NCBI GenBank assembly: GCA_019614645.1 | Contig: JABWDB010000007.1 | Coordinates: 1,736,001 to 1,800,000, forward strand | Source: Stratiolaelaps scimitus | Taxonomy: Eukaryota > Arthropoda > Arachnida > Mesostigmata > Laelapidae | DNA: 64,000 nt | Direction of reading: 5' to 3' | The notes under the pieces: model-generated | Told to the model about the DNA's origin: nothing | Seen by the model: the letters and a program-made list of their open reading frames with translations, nothing else | Database searches by the model: none | Position numbers and translations under genes: made by a program | Shown here: positions 1 to 11,916 of the stretch, piece after piece | Layout: each line of letters begins with the position of its first letter | How positions within the stretch are numbered: the first letter of the stretch is position 1

Positions 1-3000
1 ATATGTATGTAGAGAGACTATTAATGCTATAACCTGTGACATTATATAACTTGGAAGTCAAGAATAGGCGGCTCGAACATACATAGGAAAGTTTAACCCA
101 ATTACACGGAACATAGCATCGTTCAGCCATATTTTGGGTGAATTTGCCGGACAATGTGAGTCCCTATCATGTCAGAAAGCGTGTGATCGACCCGGGGTAT
201 TCACAAACATCGTGCACAGTCACGCGCAGCAAAAAAACAATTCTAGAAAAAGAAATGCTTAACTATTTGTCAATCTACACATGCCAAACTAAGGCCGATA
301 AATCTCAAATTGAAATTTGCTCGCGAAAATAGTCCCATCGAGAAACAAACAGCGCGAACATTAGCAGAGCGACGGGATGACCGTATCAGAGCAGGTCGTA
401 CACTTAGACAAAAATCAAAAGCAGTAATACAGTAGCTAACTAGGACCGCAGTGTCTGTCAGCACGAGGATCGATACATCTAATGCCGCTGCATCAATATC
501 CATTTAGCGACAAAGTGCCTGTTTAGTCTTCGTCAGGAGACGAATGATCGACTCGCGTAAGGTAGCAACCTTCAGAACGATTACCATAGATGTGCTAGGT
601 AGACAGTGAACAGAGATGTTCACTCGGTCGGCGTTGTCATCTGAATGTGAGAGGGGCTCTCACCATCTAACGTCCACGGATGTAACAACAGAGAACTGCA
701 GCGGTTTAAGATCGATCAGCAGATCTCAGGGAGGGTAGCGGATCTCTTAAACTCGGTAGCAGCAGAGGAGTGATTAAAGTTATTCATGATACGGAACAGG
801 TTTATTGTTTTTCGTCAGAGGCAATCGACAGTGAAGAACATCTCATCTATTGGCAGCCACGACAGTCAGGCGTCACGAGTTTATCAGCAGGTCCACGCCT
901 GTGAATGCGGTCGACGAGACGTCGTTGTCTACGCTCATATAGCGTTTCTACGATTAGCTCTCAGACCACGATTCGTGAAGCTATGGAGACTTGTCAAGCA
1001 TTCTAGCTTATTATGCGTTTGATTGAGTTATGAATGCAAGGAAGACCTCTACAGAACTGAAATACGACTTCAAGGCGGTTCGACCAAAGTTGAATGAGCC
1101 AGGAGCTTTTATAGAATATGATGAAGCATTTTCAAGCTGAGGTCATTGACACCATTGGTCATTGACGTTCAGGAAGATTTAACCACAGCCGTAATTGGTG
1201 CTACCTGAATATAAGACAGGCTGAACGCGCGAGTGTAACTGAGCACTGCCCTATGATTATGGATATTTCTACTAGAGTAGTCCATTCTATCGATCTATCG
1301 ATGGATCGATTGATCAACAACGAAACTTGACAGTTGGAGCCCCCGCCCCGCTTTTCTTAAATGCTTCATTTGCTTGCCTCGCTGTCGAGCTTTCAACGAA
1401 GCGCTTGCATTTACGGTGTTGCCGTCTCGTCAAGAACAAGACGCGTTCACGTCAACAAACGTATGGCTCAAACAAGTGGCTCATGACGAAAGTTATTCAC
1501 ACAGCTATATATCGGCAAAAAGAACGACAATTCCTAGATTGTTGTTTTTTCTCTCTATTTCGGTACAAAACAGCAACGGCACCGTTAAAGTTCCATCTCA
1601 AATGGCCCCAAAAATCGATGAAATCGACGTCATCATTGCGTAGTGTGCCTTGTTTGTGTTCCTGTGCGTAAACAGCACCGTACATCTCTCGGCATTGGTG
1701 AAGCATTGGTCTCTGCGAACGTGATCGAAGCTAACGGGGACGTTTTCGTTAGTATCAAGAAATATGTTTAACTAGATTCTTTTTTGTTTTTTTTTTGTTA
1801 TCAACCAACGCTCGAATACGATGATTGCCCACAACATAGCGTGGTAGTCGTTGTGTTAACCCGGACGACGAGTGCGTTACTTACCCCTTAAACTCAATTG
1901 AATAGAGGCAGACTTCCCGCTGCACAAGTTCGACGTGGAGCGGACCCTATCGGAGTCCTTAATCCCATTCGAATGGCAGCGAATCCCAGGGGCCCGTCCG
2001 AGCGTGCCACCGCGCACAGCTATCATTTTTTCCTCCTCCTCTATCCCCTACGCAGCATCGTCCTGGCATTCTGCAGAGTACGTATACGCTAGCGTAGATA
2101 TTTTTGCCGACTGATCAAATTGATGATGTTAATCTTCTGTAAATATTTCTCGTCGGCCGGGACCTACGGTGAATCCCACTTCGGGACCCCTGTTCCTCTA
2201 TTTCTAACTGCTGCTGCTGCTGGTGTGGTTAAGCCCGCTACTTGGCGCCAATCGATTTTTCCTTGCTTGGATCGTGGCCGGCGTTGCCACAAGACTCGTC
2301 ATCTTGGGCAGCAAAGAGAAATAGGTGAGAGGGAAGACGACGAAGTCTCTCCGAGGAAATTTATGGGTCCCGCCACGATTCGCTGGGCGGTTACGTAGTG
2401 GCCTATTATCAGCGTTCCTGTGGCTTACGCACAAAGTCGGCATTTCGGCAAGCCCCGATACGAACCTACAAATATGTTAGGAGGTAAGCGGGAGACGAAC
2501 TGGGAGCTGAGAACGACAAGCTGTCCAGAGGAGTGTGTGTGTGTCTGCGCTGTCTATTGGGAATGTGAATTCGGCAGCTACTGAACACCCAAAAATAAGT
2601 GGTCAGGCCACTTCAGGCAGCTCAGAGGAATAGACGCCGAGAGATACCAGAGCGACGAATGGACTGATGGCAATCTCGGCGACTGGTTAAAGGCGAAGCG
2701 CAGTTTGAGTCGCCAATTTTCAAATATTACAGATATCCCGCGCGCGACTGCGCCGGGCAGCTCACAGTCGCCGAAATTAAAATCTTTATCGCGTTCCTAT
2801 TCTGAATACAAAGCAAAGCTGCAATACAGAAATACTATAGTGGATAACCCGAAGAAGAATCGGGTCGTGAAACGCATTTGGAAGACGTCATTCGTTGCCT
2901 GTTTCAATATGTCAAACGCTAGTCACAGGATTCATCAGCGAAGTTGAGACGCTGTCGAAGCCCACAACTAAATTATTATGCATCCACTTGTGTAGACCAG

Positions 3001-3014
3001 CCTTAACTCAATTC

Positions 3015-3067
<53 letters not shown>

Positions 3068-4480
3068 TTAATTTTGATAAAGAATGCTCGCTCTATTGGT
3101 CTACTGTTTTCGCTCGACTTGGTTGATGATTCGACAAGAATGAAGGACGCTCGATTCATATACGTAGGACACACTTTAACGAGCCCACGTCCGAGTGGTG
3201 TACATCATTCATGTGTACATCACTTGGACCCAGAATGATGGCCAACTCCCGAGTTTCGGGGGAGACCCTCGCAAATCGCAATCATCCAGTACGGCGAAGG
3301 TATTGTCGTAAACTTTCCAACCCTAACAAATAAACAAAAAAAGAAAGCAGCAGCTAGACACCACGATATAGCAAAAGTGAAATAGACCCACAGCCGAATC
3401 GCCGACCGAGACAATGCACATCAATTCAAAGCAATCATCAATCAAACAAAAGCTGCCGCCGTTGCTGTTGTTGTTGTCAGATCCGCAGCCTCAATTGCAT
3501 GTTGCCTCTATCCGCCGCGTTCGTTATTTCCACATTCACCCTGAGCGCGGTTTATATCGTTTACGAATGATCCTTTGTCGCTAGTTGTCTTTGTCCTTTT
3601 AGCTGAAATAAAATATACGAATCTAGATATAAAATAGTAATAGCAGTAGTCGTAGCGGCAATATCGCCAACAAATGATAATGGTGATATAATATATATAT
3701 ATATATATCGCTCCAAGAGGACGAATGTTATAACTTTGGATACAAAACGCGAAGCACAACGACGCGACCACCACCACCATGGCATATCTACCAGCAGCAG
3801 CAGATTCATGTGGATAGATCAAAGGCACGCAGCTCCGACCGTAATCAGACGTGTGCAATAAATTGTTTCCGAATTTTTGCCTCACCGACACCGCCGCTGT
3901 TTTTTTTGTTAGCTTCTCCGCGTGTGGCTGTGACGTCGCCAGCGACTTCGTGTTCGTTCTTCTCTAAATCATTGTCATTGTGTATATCTGACAATGACTG
4001 TATACGAGTGCTCGTTGCACGTGACCATATATTATATATATTTTTTTTTTTATTTATATACCCATATACATATATATATATTCTTATTTTTTATTTATTT
4101 ATTTATTTATAGATCGCTGCTGTGACAAATGTTCGCGCTGCTCTTGTTGTCTGCGATATGTCGTATCGATCCTCTTCGGGAGATACCTTTGGTGGGTTGC
4201 GCGTCATATGCCTATATATCTGTTCTACATATCTGCCGTTTACGAATCCTTAACAGGACAAGCTTTTTGTTCGAAATTTCAACGTCTCACGGCCCACGCT
4301 AGGTTAGGCTGACAGTCTCCTCGCAGCCACTCGTTGCTTCTAAATCGAAAAAAAAACCACCATATTCTCTATTGTTCGTGTTCTGCTCTCATCCTCGTCA
4401 TTGTGCTAATTTTTTTATGTACCTCGCTCCGTTTCTAACTAACACAGCTCGTCTATAATATGACTCGTAGTCAATGACAG
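1..4480. other. gene-free stretch, no supported gene
   Basis: No recognisable coding sequence or RNA gene is visible. The open frames here are short, under about 130 codons, and overlap on both strands as expected by chance. The stretch holds a 47-bp TA array (3018-3064), a shorter one (3691-3708), T-rich tracts near 4043-4110, and a spaced 10-bp direct repeat GTGTACATCA at 3198-3207 and 3213-3222. Confidence 0.6.
3018..3064. repeat. (TA)n microsatellite, 47 bp
   Basis: Uninterrupted alternating T and A, read directly from the sequence. It is one of about twenty such arrays in the window. Confidence 0.98.
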
Positions 4481-4485
4481 AACCT

Positions 4486-4567
4486 AGTAAGTAAAGTGAA
4501 TTTTCCAGGCCGATTCATTCTCATCCTTAAACATTTACCAGCATGTCCACGGTGCAACTGTTTTCGG
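4486..4567 (+). repeat. dispersed repeat block, copy 1 (matches 58949-59050)
   Basis: By eye this block aligns with 58949-59050. Both begin with an AGTAA/AGAA-GTAAA-TGAA-TTTTCC-GGC-GA series, then share CCTTAAACATT, ATGTCCACGGT and CTGTTTTCGG in the same order. Copy 2 carries roughly 20-25 extra bases between the first and second parts. The match stops abruptly after CTGTTTTCGG. The block has no coding potential that I can see and its family is unknown to me. It is probably a fragment of a transposable element. Confidence 0.6.
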
Positions 4568-4583
4568 CGTTGCTCGATGTGAA

Positions 4584-4916
4584 CTACAAGTCATCAACAT
4601 TCACCAGTGACCATCGAAGCAACGGTAGCGACACCATCACCTTATCGCTGTAGAATGTTGAATCGACGTTGTCCGCTGTTAAATAAAACGGTATCTGTTT
4701 CCATAATCGTTCACACCATTCGCCGTTTTGCTGCGGCAAACTCTGAATTCGGCCCCACATGCGATGGACAAGGCTCATCAGGGATCCAGCTCGAAAAGCC
4801 GAGCGAATTGAATAACATTCGATTTCAAAGTGCGCACCACAAAAGATCCTATCACATATCAGTCGACAATCGTACCTGCAACGAAGAGACGGGCTACTGC
4901 CGCCCTGCGAATGATG
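4584..4916 (-). CDS. unidentified open frame, possible exon (antisense to 4655-5323)
   Basis: This minus-strand frame is open for 110 codons between a TGA at 4917 and a TAG at 4584. A pyrimidine-rich run ending in CAG lies near its upstream end (about 4875-4890), and a GTGATG donor-like site follows GATAAG near the downstream end, so an internal exon is conceivable. The first ATG gives a 64-residue tail rich in Trp, Gln and Leu. The upstream half has several Cys. I recognise no domain. A longer frame runs on the opposite strand over the same bases, and at most one of the two can be real. A frame of this length is expected by chance several times in 64 kb. Confidence 0.15.
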   Translation of the reverse strand, partial: HHSQGGSSPSLRCRYDCRLICDRIFCGAHFEIECYSIRSAFRAGSLMSLVHRMWGRIQSLPQQNGEWCERLWKQIPFYLTADNVDSTFYSDKVMVSLPLLRWSLVNVDDL

Positions 4917-5323
4917 TCAGATACACGAAGTTGAGCGAAGTGCTCAGTGAAAGCGGGAGCCCCTCAACTGGCCGCGTGTGCCACTCCGATAGAAGAAGCG
5001 GAGACCCAGCGATGGAGGCCAGCGAGAACTTTTGTTTGTTCACCATCAACGCTATGGCGTGTACCGTTCGAAGTTGTGCATTCGCAGTGTCCACAGGGTT
5101 CGTGTCCTTCGCTCGCTACGTCGACAACAGAATGACCCCCAGCCGACAGCGAGGATGTTTATCAATTTGGCTTGTACCTTGCGTACATATATGGCATGAG
5201 TATATTTTTCATTTGATAGCGGTGCCTGACCGCACCCTAATTGAATGCGAGGGGCGAACTTCATCGTGGCGAACGGCAGCCTTTAGCCCTCTCACGTTGT
5301 TCGGTTGTTGTACCCGATTGTAA
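4655..5323 (+). CDS. unidentified open frame, 222 codons from first ATG
   Basis: This is the longest open frame in the window. It opens at a GTG at 4607, and the first ATG is at 4655, which I use as the start. The product would be about 222 residues, polar with scattered Cys, and without a signal peptide, membrane span or motif that I can name. In sequence of this base composition, a frame this long is only mildly unusual for a 64-kb, six-frame search. It begins about 90 bp downstream of the dispersed repeat block at 4486-4567. No poly(A) signal sits close behind the stop. It may be a chance frame or a decayed element. Confidence 0.15.
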   Translation: MLNRRCPLLNKTVSVSIIVHTIRRFAAANSEFGPTCDGQGSSGIQLEKPSELNNIRFQSAHHKRSYHISVDNRTCNEETGYCRPANDVRYTKLSEVLSESGSPSTGRVCHSDRRSGDPAMEASENFCLFTINAMACTVRSCAFAVSTGFVSFARYVDNRMTPSRQRGCLSIWLVPCVHIWHEYIFHLIAVPDRTLIECEGRTSSWRTAAFSPLTLFGCCTRL

Positions 5324-5647
5324 TTGTCGATCTCTCGCAGTTTAGTTTGTTACTTAAAACACGCTATGGGATATGAACAAATCGAATGCTGGCCGGCTCG
5401 TGAGGGTGACGAGGCTCGCACTGAGGCGGAACCTCGTGTTACTTTTGTGAGACTCACAAAAGATCAGTGGTGTTCGTGCCAATTCGTGAAGCTCTAATAT
5501 GCTAACACGCGTTAACAAATCGATACGCACAGATCACACACTGCGTCCCTTGAAAGATCGCATATGCCTTCCTCTTCATTCGAACGTTGTACACATAAAA
5601 CAAAGCTTGCTAATACGAATATTTTCGCTAAGCAAAAAGTCCCTTTT

Positions 5648-5677
5648 ATCTAACGATTCCCATTGGCATCGTTAGAT
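5648..5677. repeat. inverted repeat, 10-bp stem
   Basis: Arms ATCTAACGAT (5648-5657) and ATCGTTAGAT (5668-5677) are perfect complements around a 10-nt loop. No T-run follows and the function is unknown. Confidence 0.85.
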
Positions 5678-7111
5678 GAACGCGTGTATGTATGAGCCTG
5701 CAGAGGCTCTACGAGTACCACCACCTCCACAAAATCAGACAACGGACAACAAGCCAACATTCGGATTGCGGCTACTCTACAAGCAATATTTTCATTGACA
5801 TTGAACAGCAGAGACCACAAATGAGACTGACCGAGACCGTTGCAAATGCAGACAGTCCAACAGCGGAGACTCGAACGTCTGCACTGACATCTACTACCCA
5901 GGTCGTATTCCGCCGTCGGATTTCTCAGATTCAGATTTCTCGGATTCGTTATGCCTTTCTCCGGCCGTACTCCGATGGTGTTTTTCTTTTTCTTCTGACC
6001 GGGAGGGGCGGCTCTTCCTCGATTTTATTTGACCTCCCGGCGGCGGCGGCGATTAATAGGCCTTTCGTTGCTTGACGCTTATTCGACTTTGTCAATTTCA
6101 TCCGAGAGGCAGCACTCGCTTATGTACGCTTCGGGACAAATTACGACTCTGCTCTCCGGTTTTGTCGATAAATCGATTGATGTTCAAACTAGCAGACACA
6201 CACACACACGTGTGTGTATGTGTGTGTGTATATATATACGTATCGGTATATATTTACCGGCTTATTAAATAGAGCAAACACACGCTTATATTTCACGCAG
6301 ATTGCCGAACAAATGTACACATGCCCATAGATTCTTGCAGCCATCGCTCGCTCGCTCGATCGATCTTCGCTTGCTTATGTTGTGAACTGGCTGCCGATTT
6401 TGTAGGTAAAATTCGTTTTAAGTGCACTGCAGCGAACTGGAACGAAGAAGAAAAAAAAATACTCTCTGGAAAGAGAGTATTAAGGGTGCACATTTTTTGC
6501 CTGGCTGAGAGCGACACTCATGACATGATCATCTGAGGCCGTCTCATGTACGGCTGTCTCATCACTATCGTAACGGGTAAAGAGACTGTGGGGGGATGTG
6601 ATAACCCCCAGGAGATGTCCTTACGAGAATAGACAGTTCACTAACGACGAGCGTAAACTAGGAAATGAAATCTCATACGCATCGGCTAAGCGAACAAGAG
6701 CATACGGTTTGCAGTCTCTCTCTCTCTCTCTCCATGGCGCCAGACTCTGGTCCTCGCTGGTTTCTATTGGACGGCCGATATCTTCGTCGTTCCGATGAGG
6801 TCCGCGATTCAATTCCAGTTCGACGATGTTCCCAATTCGTTCGAAATCTCATTCATATGTACGTTTTTGTCAATTGCTCGCGTTCCTCGTGCGACAACGC
6901 AGTAAAGAAGGTACAAGGTGACACAACGCCACGATTTTTATTAATTTTCTTTGACACTCAGCTTTACAACTAACGCTAAAACTACTACAATCAGCACAAG
7001 TTAACTCAGCTCTATGACTATTCCCCTCGTCGCTATGTTCAGCCTCTGGCAACACACCCCGCCACACGTTGTTCAAACACACACACACTCATCCAAGCAA
7101 GAGCTTTCCCC

Positions 7112-7136
<25 letters not shown>
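7112..7136. repeat. (TA)n microsatellite, 25 bp
   Basis: Uninterrupted alternating TA read directly from the sequence. A CA run lies about 25 bp upstream. Confidence 0.97.
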
Positions 7137-7142
<6 letters not shown>

Positions 7143-8477
7143 GTTATTTATGACTGGTCGTCCATTGGCTTCGTTCCGTCGCGTTCGCTTCCGAAACGTC
7201 AGAGCTTTGTGTTGTCGCCGTCTTTGTATTCCCTCACGCTGACGGCGTTCGCCGCCACCGTTCGGTATCGTCCCGAGCTCGCAGCTCGATGATACACAGT
7301 CGTTCATCGTCTATTCTACCATATCCACTCATGTAGATATGTTTAGGATTGTTGCCTACGGCGCGGCATTTGCTCTCTTGGCACTGCCGTGCGGCGATGT
7401 CGGCTGTTGTTATGTGACTGACCCATATTCTGTTCTGTTCGATGTCCCGTCCGTGAGCGCGCCAGTGTGAGCTGGTGGGTGGCTATGTGTGTGTGTGTTA
7501 AGAGCCACGCGCAGGAGCATGATGCTTCTCGTTTTCGACGCCGCGCTCGCTCCATTCAGACAAACTCAACGAGCGCTTAAAGGCGGCCGGCTCCCCACCG
7601 CATCAATCTATCCATTACATATACAGTGGATGGGAAACCCGTTCTCTTCTAGTTATTTGCGAATGATGATAGTGATGCTGTTGTCGATGCCGATGCTGCT
7701 GACCATCGTTGTGGCACGCCGGCGGGCCGTGATACCATGACGTCTACGGTGATCAAATCGCCGATACAGGAGCAACAAACGAAGAAGTGCAACAAGTACA
7801 GACCCGAGTTCTCGACAGAAGTATTATCATATACGAGTGAGGCTGTCCCTGTTCGTAAGCTGTACGCAGATGTCCGAGAGGGAGTAGTGTGGCCTGTTGG
7901 GGCTCTCAGAGCGGGCAGCGGAAGCTGCAGCGGAGACGCTGAATCCCTCCTTTTCGATGCTGCTCTGAACACGACACGCTCACATTGTTATGATTATAAT
8001 ATCCAGCCCCAAATGCGCAGCGTTTTGCCTCAAGGATCCCCTTTTGTAAACAATAAACCAATATTGGTCTTTCGAAACACCGTCTGGAATCTTTATGAAG
8101 TGGTCAGTCAACACAACTTGACTTTGGTCCGCACGTTACGCAAATTGTTGTCGTTCAGGCTCCCCGCACCGCATTCGTTTGTAGCGCCATCTTTCGCTAT
8201 TTTATCTAGTGAAGATGCCAGAATTTCACACAAATATTGATGAAAAAATCTAGCGCTTGCTAATCGTATCTGCTATAGCGAGGTCTTACGATCCCATCGT
8301 CAGAAGCACGTTGAAGAAATCGAGCCCTGCACAAGATATATTTCTTATATTGTATAAAACGTATGTTCTAACTATTAGAATGTGTGTTAATAAAGTGCAA
8401 TAATATTATGAATGCTACAACAGTGCTAATAAGCTTGTGCGCAGCATATCCTGTTACAAACAATATAATAGCCGCTT

Positions 8478-8487
8478 AGTGAAGTAT

Positions 8488-8554
<67 letters not shown>

Positions 8555-8560
8555 TTCACT
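8478..8560. repeat. TA array of 59 bp enclosed by 8-bp inverted arms
   Basis: AGTGAAGT at 8478-8485 and ACTTCACT at 8553-8560 are exact reverse complements. They bracket a pure AT array at 8493-8551, with an unpaired TATAACA(A) between the left arm and the array. The self-complementary core and the paired arms together could extrude as one long hairpin. Confidence 0.9.
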
Positions 8561-11500
8561 GACTATGAATTGAGCGCGTGTCCTGAACGCCGATGATGGG
8601 ACCTGTCCGAGAATGGGACAGCTTTCATATGGGTGGCTAAGCGTTCTCATTTGTTGTTGTCGATGCCGCGGTTACTGGCGCCGCACACGGAACCATACGG
8701 AACACGACGGGGAGTCAGCGAGCTAAAAGGGTCATTCATTCATATGTTACTGCTGCCGCTTCTGCTGCTGTTGTCTCTCTGTGGCAACTTTCGTTAGAGT
8801 CAGTACCGCAACAACGTTACGGGCTATGGTACCAGCATTATATACTAACGCTGGCCGCATAGCCTCATCGACCATAGAGTGGCTGGCCATGCAGGCACCA
8901 GACATTGACGAAGGCGCACGTGCGCGGACGAGGACAGATAGCGTCGCTGCGCGGGAATCGTGGTGATGATTCTGGAATGGATGCCGCCGGTTGGTTCTGG
9001 CCACTTTGGCGCTCAAGCGGATATTCGGCTTTTACGCCTGGTGACTATTATATTTCAGCAAGACTCAGAAGAATAGCTGCTCACAGGGATCTGGTATCGT
9101 TCGGAAAGCGCACGTGAAAGGTGCAGAGGGGCCAGCGACGGAGAAAATCACCTCAGCGCCCACCTTAGCAGGTGTCATCGTCAGAGCTAATTTTTATACC
9201 GATGTTTACATTTTTAGATATTTTATAAAGTTACTTCCTCTTTCTTCCGGTTGCAAGATAACTTCCGCTTCCAACTATTCTGGACACAAAATCTGAGCAG
9301 AGCTTATCGACGCGCGTCTCGGCGACGGCGGCTAACGCGAATTGACAATGTAGCTCGAGGGAATCAGCGACACCAGCAGACTACCGGGCTACGACTGGCT
9401 TTCAGACTGTGACAGGTAATGTGATTCGGATGGCGTTTTTTCCGATGGTCTAACACTTCGCACACAGGATTTTCAGAGCCATATCGCCGGTGGTAGCGGA
9501 CGGATACTTAGCGTTGTAGTTTTACCTAGTACTTAACACTGAATGGCTCCATGATAAAGGGCCGTGTACCCCATGGATGTACACTGTACACAGTTATTAT
9601 TTATTGTTAGGTTGAATTACTATTTATTGAAGTGCTTAATCCATATGGAGTTGTTTCATATTTCTACGGGAGGTTCCATAACATGGGTCATAACGTTGCA
9701 TCTCTTTTTATAGTTCGGTCGATCTTGTTGAATAATAAATAACTGACATTCTTCTTTCAAAACGGATGTATGGCACCAGCATATGATCTAATGAGAGTAA
9801 TTGCTAGTTAGCCTAATTTACTAAGTGACCTTATTTCTGCAACTGCTATCTACTTGTTATAAAGATTGCTGTTTGAGATTACGTTTGAACAGGTGGACGC
9901 AGGTCCCCGCTGACTATCAATTATAGGTTAATCAACTAGCGTTATCTCTTATCGTATTTGTCTATGCCAGCAACGATGAGTAGCTGCTAAATTGATTCTT
10001 CGCCGTAGATTTACAATTATGTGGAACGACAGCTATTCCTATAACAGTCTACTATCAGCCGTATTGCATGGTACGCATCGATCATTAACTGTATTAGCTG
10101 TAAAGCACGCCTACAATATATCGACTGCCATTAAGCTGGATATATAGAATATAGGTATCTAGGTATAGCCGACAAACACAGCCCGTCCTCAACATATTTC
10201 TACATCCGTATGACAGGTAGGTATAATAGTAATGGGTATACTTACTATGAAAATTTTAAGCGTGTTACGGCTAAAAAAAAATATGTTCCTGCTGCTGTTG
10301 TTGTTGTTATTGTTGTTGTTTGTGCCCCTAAGAGGATGCACTATCAGTCATCAACTCTCGAGCGCTTCTTAATGAAATGGAGCAATAAACCCTTACGTAA
10401 CACGGCATAGTAACTCTACGGCAAGCCATAATATGAACGGCGACTTGAGGGGCCGTTAGCCTCGATGTCCGAATATGTGTTACACTCGTAACCTAGTTTT
10501 AGGCAACACAAGAGATAAACCGCTCAGCTCAGGTCACTGACGAGGAGTCCAGCCACCAAGCGAGCTGTACCACGGAGTCCGGTTGGCAACTCTCTCGAGG
10601 GTGACGAGGTCATGAGATGGATTGCGTTGACAAACGCTGACAGCAGATGGAGACAAAAATGAAAGACAAGCACCCACTCCTCACCACAGCTCTAGTGAGC
10701 TCCCATTAGTCGACAGTTTATCGCCTCAATTGGAAGCGAGCCAAGCAAAGTCATTCGGAGTTATTATTTTGGCTACTGTTGTCTTTTACAATGTATATGC
10801 AACATACGCCAGTTGAGCGTGAACAACAGCAGTAGCAGGTCTTCATGGCATGTCTTGCATGATTTTATCATTATTGTAGTGGGCACTTAGTTGACCACTC
10901 AAATAGCTGGCCCTCGCAGTGGCGCCCGCAGCTATAACAACCGTCCGCGTGCATAGCAACGATAAAGCAACAACAGTGGCGGTTGCGTACCGATGTCGAG
11001 TTTCTTTGAGCGATTGTCGCTCAAGCTACCCTTTTGGATACAGAGTGCTTGCCACGCTAGGCTAGTTATCGAATCGCGTCGACGACATCAGGAAGATCTG
11101 CCTCAATTGGTCACATCTCTCAATTCGAGCATTAACCCTAAAGGTTGCTGTTACTATCATCAGAGTGTCTACGAACTGAATCGCGGATGCTCATAGCTTA
11201 AGTGTGCAAAAAGCACTAGACATCAAGAAACAATTCATTGGCATATTCAGGACATTCTTACAAAGAGCACGAGTAACTATTCTACTAGTAACGGGAAACA
11301 CGTGAAACGTCCTTGGTAATTTGCGTAAATGGCCAACAGATGTACACGGAGTGTCGCTGCACACGGTTTTTGGTAAAAAAAAACAAACTTGTACCTACCA
11401 ACTGCCACTAGACAGGGTACGACTTGCATGATTAACCATGAAATGTGCCTCTGAATTTCGAACCTAAACCATTAATCGTTCTTAGCTAAACCATTGTGCA

Positions 11501-11891
11501 GCACTGTCAAAAAACAAAAAAAAACAGGCTGGCTACTGTAGAAGCCATCCATCTCGTTCTGTTCTACGACAGCTATTGTGTTGATTATTATATATGCTAT
11601 CCACAATATATTTGCTAGTAAATGGCAATCGAGTTTTCGCATTTTTCCATCGATCGCCGGCGCAAATAAGGCTTGCCCCTATTTGCGGGGCTCCGTGACC
11701 CAGAAAGCAGTCGGCGTGACAGACAGCCACTTGCGTGTCCTGTCATGCGAAACAGCAGGAGGACTCTCCCACTCACCGTATCCTTTTTGCTGTGGCTCCC
11801 CACGATGAATGGAGGGAATAATTAGGGACACAACGATCAGCGGGTCCGCACACCTCGCCATAGTAATTTGATTTAAGGCCCAGAGAGGCAA

Positions 11892-11916
11892 AGAGAGAGA
11901 GAGCGAGAGAGAGAGA
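11892..11916. repeat. (GA)n microsatellite, imperfect
   Basis: Alternating GA with one C interruption, read directly. Confidence 0.95.

Larger units (their letters stand above)
5330..8470. other. gene-free stretch with simple repeats
   Basis: No gene is supported. The stretch contains a hairpin at 5648-5677, a CA/TG-rich run near 6197-6228, a short hairpin at 6458-6481 (stem AATACTCTCT), a CT run at 6717-6731, a TA array at 7112-7136, and an ATG-started frame at 7737-8240 with no recognisable domain. Confidence 0.55.

Noticed and set aside
7737..8240. 167-codon ATG-started plus-strand frame
   Set aside because: No domain, no poly(A) signal immediately behind, a competing minus-strand frame, and a length within chance expectation.
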